Shown: in pieces, positions 49,897 through 53,870 of the stretch | Layout of the letters: every line of letters starts with the position of its first letter | Numbering within the stretch: position 1 is the first letter of the stretch | NCBI GenBank assembly: GCA_025057985.1 | Contig: JANXEV010000004.1 | Span: 1 to 53,870, forward strand | DNA from: Candidatus Aenigmatarchaeota archaeon | GTDB taxonomy: Archaea; Aenigmatarchaeota; Aenigmatarchaeia; CG10238-14; SpSt-28 | Direction: 5' to 3' | DNA length: 53,870 nt | Notes under the pieces: generated by a model | What the model was told of the DNA's origin: nothing | The model's database searches: none | Seen by the model: only the letters and a program-made list of their open reading frames with translations | Translations under genes and position numbers: made by a program

Positions 49897-50454
49897 ATGA
49901 AAATTGAATTCGAAAGGAAGGAAATCATAGATTTGCTTGTTTCGATTTTCATCCTAACTTTCATATTCTCTCTCACAAACTCCACAATAAAATTAAACTC
50001 AATTCCTTTGATATTTTTAATCGTTTGTTTTTCGTATATTCCAAGAATAGTAATACAAAAGTATTTTGCAAGGAAAATTGGATATGGAGCAAAATTTAAG
50101 ATTTACCCTGTCTCTTCTATACTAGCTATACTTTTTTCACCAATAGGGATAAAACTAGCTTCCCCTGGCTATAACGAAGTTCGGCCTTATAAATTCTCTG
50201 AATGGAAATACAAAAGGTTAAAGGGTTCTATAGAAGAAATAGCAAGGATTTATTTAAGCGGAGTGGTCTGGAATTTATTTCTCTGTATAATCTCAGTTGT
50301 TTTTAACCTTAACGTTGTAAAGGAAGTTAATGTTTGGATATCATTTTTTAACCTACTACCTATACTACCTTTTGACGGGGCAAAAATTTTGAAATGGGAT
50401 TTTAGCATATGGGCTTTCTTTTTTATTTTCACATTAATTTTATTGATATTATGA
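49897..50454 (+). CDS. Degenerate M50/site-2-protease-like membrane protein
   Basis: Retains 'NLLPILPFDGAKIL' but 'VIQKYFARKIGYGAKFKI' in place of HExxH. Confidence 0.6.
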   Translation: MKIEFERKEIIDLLVSIFILTFIFSLTNSTIKLNSIPLIFLIVCFSYIPRIVIQKYFARKIGYGAKFKIYPVSSILAILFSPIGIKLASPGYNEVRPYKFSEWKYKRLKGSIEEIARIYLSGVVWNLFLCIISVVFNLNVVKEVNVWISFFNLLPILPFDGAKILKWDFSIWAFFFIFTLILLIL

Positions 50455-50894
50455 GATTTGTGTTAGAAAGGTTAAGAAAAGAGATTAGCGAAAAAAGATA
50501 CCTCGACACCGTTATTCACTCTTTTATTTCAATCGTACTTTGTATAATTTTTACAAAATTATTGAATGTGCCTTTGGAAAAAGTTTTAATATTAGTCTTT
50601 GTTGGATCATTCATACCAGATATAGATCATCTGCTACTTTACAAAAAAAGTAAGTTCAGAAGTTTTAAAAATTTTATAAGATGGATTATAAAAAGTGACA
50701 GGTATAGAGTAGGGTTTGAGCTATTTCACAACTTACCTGTAATTTTACTGATAATACTTTTCTTACCATATCTTTATCTTAAAACAAAATTTTCTTTCAT
50801 CTTCTTTACTGCATTTCTACTTCATCTCATAACAGACTTAGTATTGGACAGAATCGTGGTAAAAAATATAAGATGGTGGAGATTTGGTATTTAG
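50451..50894 (+). CDS. YdjM-like/DUF457-like membrane-bound putative metal-dependent hydrolase
   Basis: 'LVFVGSFIPDIDHLLLYKKSKF', ATGA overlap with the upstream gene. Confidence 0.6.
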   Translation: MRFVLERLRKEISEKRYLDTVIHSFISIVLCIIFTKLLNVPLEKVLILVFVGSFIPDIDHLLLYKKSKFRSFKNFIRWIIKSDRYRVGFELFHNLPVILLIILFLPYLYLKTKFSFIFFTAFLLHLITDLVLDRIVVKNIRWWRFGI

Positions 50895-51097
50895 TGCGTC
50901 AACTTTCTCAAAACAATCGCAAAAAGTATGTAAAGTATACCAATGGTAAGTGAAAGAAAATTCAACTTATAAACTATCTCAGATTCTTCATGCGGCACCC
51001 AAGTCAAAAAAGAAATCGATATGATTAAAAACCCGACCAACATCAATCCGACTACTATCAAGTTTATAAAGTTTTTATTTCTAATCCTTTTTGCCAT
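50891..51097 (-). CDS. Small two-TM membrane protein
   Basis: 68 aa, two hydrophobic stretches. Confidence 0.45.
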   Translation of the reverse strand: MAKRIRNKNFINLIVVGLMLVGFLIISISFLTWVPHEESEIVYKLNFLSLTIGILYILFAIVLRKLTH

Positions 51098-51158
51098 ATT
51101 TTTATTAAATCTTCAGTATTATAAAACTTATTAATTCTCAAATAAGTGAAAATATATA

Positions 51159-52442
51159 ATGTTAGATATCAATCTAATCAGAAAGAATCCCGAAATAGTG
51201 AAAAGAGATTTGGAAAAAAGGGGTGCGATAGAAAAAATATCCTTACTAAACGAAGTAATAGAATTGGATAAAGAATGGAGAAACATATTAAAACAGCTTA
51301 ATGCTTTAAGGGAAGAAAGAAACAGAATAACAACAGAAATAGCCAGGATGAAAAAAGAAGGTAAAGAAGTGGGAGAGCTAATGGAAATAGCTAAAGAATT
51401 ACCGAAGAAAATAGAGAGTTTAGAAAAGATAGAAGAGGAAAAAAGAAACAGGATTAAAGAAATTTTAATGAGTCTACCAAACATTTTACACGAAAGCGTA
51501 CCCGTCGGTAGGGATGAGAAAGACAATGTAACTGTAAAGACATGGGGAAGGATAAAAGAGTTTAAATTTCAACCGAAAGACCATCAAGATTTAGCTTTAC
51601 CGTTAGATTTAATCGACATAGAAAGAGCGGCAAAAGTGGCTGGGGCTAGATTTTACTATTTAAAAAATGGACTAGTTGAACTAAATTTAGCTTTAATAAA
51701 GTACGGTCTTGACTTTTTAAAAAATAGAGGATTCAGACTATTTCAACCACCTTATATGTTAAGGAAGGAAGCTCTTCAAGGTGCTATTTCTTTTTCAGAT
51801 TTCGAAGACATGATTTACAAAATAGAAGGAGAAGACCTATATCTCATAGGAACAGCAGAGCATCCTCTACTTGCTTATCATATGAATGAAATACTAGATT
51901 CAAAAGATCTACCACTAGCTTATGCTGGTATATCACCGTGTTTTAGAAAAGAAGCTGGCACTCATGGAAAAGACACAAAGGGAATATTTAGGGTCCATCA
52001 ATTTGAAAAAGTAGAACAATTCGTTTTTTGTAAGCCAGAAGAGAGTTGGGAGTGGCACGAAAAATTGTTAAAAAATGCAGAAGAGTTTTTCCAAAGTTTA
52101 GAAATTCCTTACAGAGTCGTTAACATATGTAGTGGAGATATAGGAAGTATCGCCGCAAAAAAATACGACATAGAAGCTTGGCTTCCTGGTCAGGGAAAAT
52201 ATAGAGAAGTAGTTTCATGTAGTAACTGTACGGACTATCAGGCTAGAAGACTAAACATAAGATTTAGGGAAGGGAATGAAACAAAATTCGTGCATACTCT
52301 AAACTCTACCTTGGTAGCAACAGAAAGAACAATGATAGCAATAATGGAAAACTATCAACAAGAAGATGGAAGTATACTAATACCAAAAGTTTTACAAAGA
52401 TACCTAAATGCAGAAAAAATAACAAAAGATGGGCTTAAGTAA
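51159..52442 (+). CDS. serS: Seryl-tRNA synthetase (standard type)
   Basis: 'MLDINLIRKNPEIVKRDLEKRG', 'FRKEAGTHGKDTKGIFRVHQFEKVEQFVF', 'EVVSCSNCTDYQARRLNIRF'. Confidence 0.97.
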   Translation: MLDINLIRKNPEIVKRDLEKRGAIEKISLLNEVIELDKEWRNILKQLNALREERNRITTEIARMKKEGKEVGELMEIAKELPKKIESLEKIEEEKRNRIKEILMSLPNILHESVPVGRDEKDNVTVKTWGRIKEFKFQPKDHQDLALPLDLIDIERAAKVAGARFYYLKNGLVELNLALIKYGLDFLKNRGFRLFQPPYMLRKEALQGAISFSDFEDMIYKIEGEDLYLIGTAEHPLLAYHMNEILDSKDLPLAYAGISPCFRKEAGTHGKDTKGIFRVHQFEKVEQFVFCKPEESWEWHEKLLKNAEEFFQSLEIPYRVVNICSGDIGSIAAKKYDIEAWLPGQGKYREVVSCSNCTDYQARRLNIRFREGNETKFVHTLNSTLVATERTMIAIMENYQQEDGSILIPKVLQRYLNAEKITKDGLK

Positions 52443-52446
52443 ATTT

Positions 52447-53870
52447 CTAAAATAAAACTTCGAATATTTTTACTTCTGGGTTCGCGTAAACTAATTTAAA
52501 GTGTTGTAGATCTCTACCGTCGAAAAAGAACAGCTTTGTAAAGATACTGTTCGCTGTTTCTCGATCCATATATATGGCTGTTCTACCGTCAGTCCAAACC
52601 ATCCCATCAATCGAATTGGTTACATTAGAATAGTCAAAAACCATTTCAGTGTTGTAAACAAACACCAATTTTTTCACAACCATGTTTATAATTCCTTGTT
52701 GTGGAACGTTGAGTATTGGTACCAACCTATCGTTTTTAAACGCTATAGTCAAAATACCATTACCGTATACTAAATTTCCTTGTTCATCTACTCTTGTCAG
52801 TGGAAGTGCGACATATTGTCTTCCTTGAGCATATTTATCAAACCACTCTGAAGATTTAGCACAAGTTTCATAAGCTTGATATCCGTATTTTCCTAGACAA
52901 CTAGAAAAGTAGGTCAACCAATAATATTTTCCTATAAGGTCAGAACTAGCTATTAAATAAACTTTAGTAGAGTTTGTGCATGGATCTTGTTTCAACACGT
53001 TATCGTAAATTTTATTACCAAAACGTTTTTTCACTTCCTCACACTGCTCAGGCGCCAAGTAAGTATATTTTCTTAAGATTTCTAAAGCTTCTTTTTCATC
53101 GCTAGTAGAAAATACCCTACCCATGTCTTGAATTCTAATATTATGATTGTAAGGAATGCAAGCCGATGGACCACAATGCGCACCGTCAGCATGAACCTTC
53201 AAACCGGTGTATCCTGCTATGATATGACCTGGATCCCACCAAGTTGTCACCAAAGTCGTGGAATTTCCATTTTCTTTCAGCCAATCTAAGGCATTTCTCC
53301 AATTCTCACTAATTCCATAACCAGCAGAATATTGTTCACCAAAAACATAAGCATTAGAAAGTAGTTGTAGAGAGAAATAGAAGAGAATTCCAAAATACAT
53401 AGAAATCATTATTTCTCTATATTCTTTCATTTCTTGGATGTATCTTAAAAATCCTGCTATAACATACCCGGCAGAAAGAGAGGTAGCGACTGAAAAAATT
53501 AAAGCAAATCTAACGCCATGTAAAATCATGTAAAATGTTATCAAAGCGAAAAGGAATAAGAATATTTCCTCGAAATTTATTCTTTCTTTCCTAAAAACTT
53601 GTATCAATATCAAAGATGGTAGGCCGAATAATGTTAGTACCATTGGTAACAAACCTACACTTTGCGCAACTCTCTCAAAACCCGAAATTGTAAAAATGTT
53701 TATGCTTTGTAGCTCTGCGACTGAAACGTTAACTAGAAGTGTTTCAGCTACACCGACAAAACCCAAAGCCGAAAGTATACTCATGAAAATGTTCTCTCCC
53801 AACCACAGCTGCGTTATTATGTTGATAGAAATCACTATTATCAAGAATGGTAAAATCAACTCTTTAGCTT
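52447..53870 (-). CDS. aglB: Oligosaccharyltransferase STT3/AglB (5' end outside window)
   Basis: 'TTLVTTWWDPGHIIAGYTGLKVHADGAHCGPS' and multiple TMs; ORF continues to the window edge. Confidence 0.88.
   Translation of the reverse strand, partial: AKELILPFLIIVISINIITQLWLGENIFMSILSALGFVGVAETLLVNVSVAELQSINIFTISGFERVAQSVGLLPMVLTLFGLPSLILIQVFRKERINFEEIFLFLFALITFYMILHGVRFALIFSVATSLSAGYVIAGFLRYIQEMKEYREIMISMYFGILFYFSLQLLSNAYVFGEQYSAGYGISENWRNALDWLKENGNSTTLVTTWWDPGHIIAGYTGLKVHADGAHCGPSACIPYNHNIRIQDMGRVFSTSDEKEALEILRKYTYLAPEQCEEVKKRFGNKIYDNVLKQDPCTNSTKVYLIASSDLIGKYYWLTYFSSCLGKYGYQAYETCAKSSEWFDKYAQGRQYVALPLTRVDEQGNLVYGNGILTIAFKNDRLVPILNVPQQGIINMVVKKLVFVYNTEMVFDYSNVTNSIDGMVWTDGRTAIYMDRETANSIFTKLFFFDGRDLQHFKLVYANPEVKIFEVLF

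Overview
Archaeal chromosome segment. The gene content and short-intron style look DPANN-like, but no taxon is assigned. Most protein genes are housekeeping: an RNA polymerase/translation cluster (rpoH, rpoB'', a fused rpoB'-rpoA', rpoA'', L30e, NusA-like KH, S12, S7, EF-2, EF-1A), S10, LeuRS, SerRS, PolB, Nth, SufC/SufB-like, Taw1, AglB, and surface/pilin-like genes. Stand-alone RNAs are 16S rRNA (minus strand), SRP RNA, and three tRNAs that all contain introns. The main discovery is intron density. The 16S gene appears to be broken by seven short ORF-less archaeal introns of 31-102 nt, 461 nt in total. Each can be folded by eye into a bulge-helix-bulge (BHB) motif (4-bp central helix, 3-nt bulges; intron B fits slightly loosely), and removing them restores a ~1468-nt 16S with recognisable universal motifs. 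Two of these introns are separated by a 3-nt micro-exon, and one intron carries a 10-nt Shine-Dalgarno-like mimic complementary to the 16S tail. tRNA-Glu has a 16-nt T-loop intron and tRNA-Leu has two introns, one inside the anticodon stem. About 2 kb from the 16S gene lies a 400-aa tRNA-splicing endonuclease whose three-part layout resembles the broad-specificity epsilon2 type. Other notable items are the continuous RpoB'-RpoA' fusion ORF and a 32-aa protein that is 75% Asp/Glu. All calls are from reading the sequence by eye. E. coli rRNA numbers are from memory and manual alignment.
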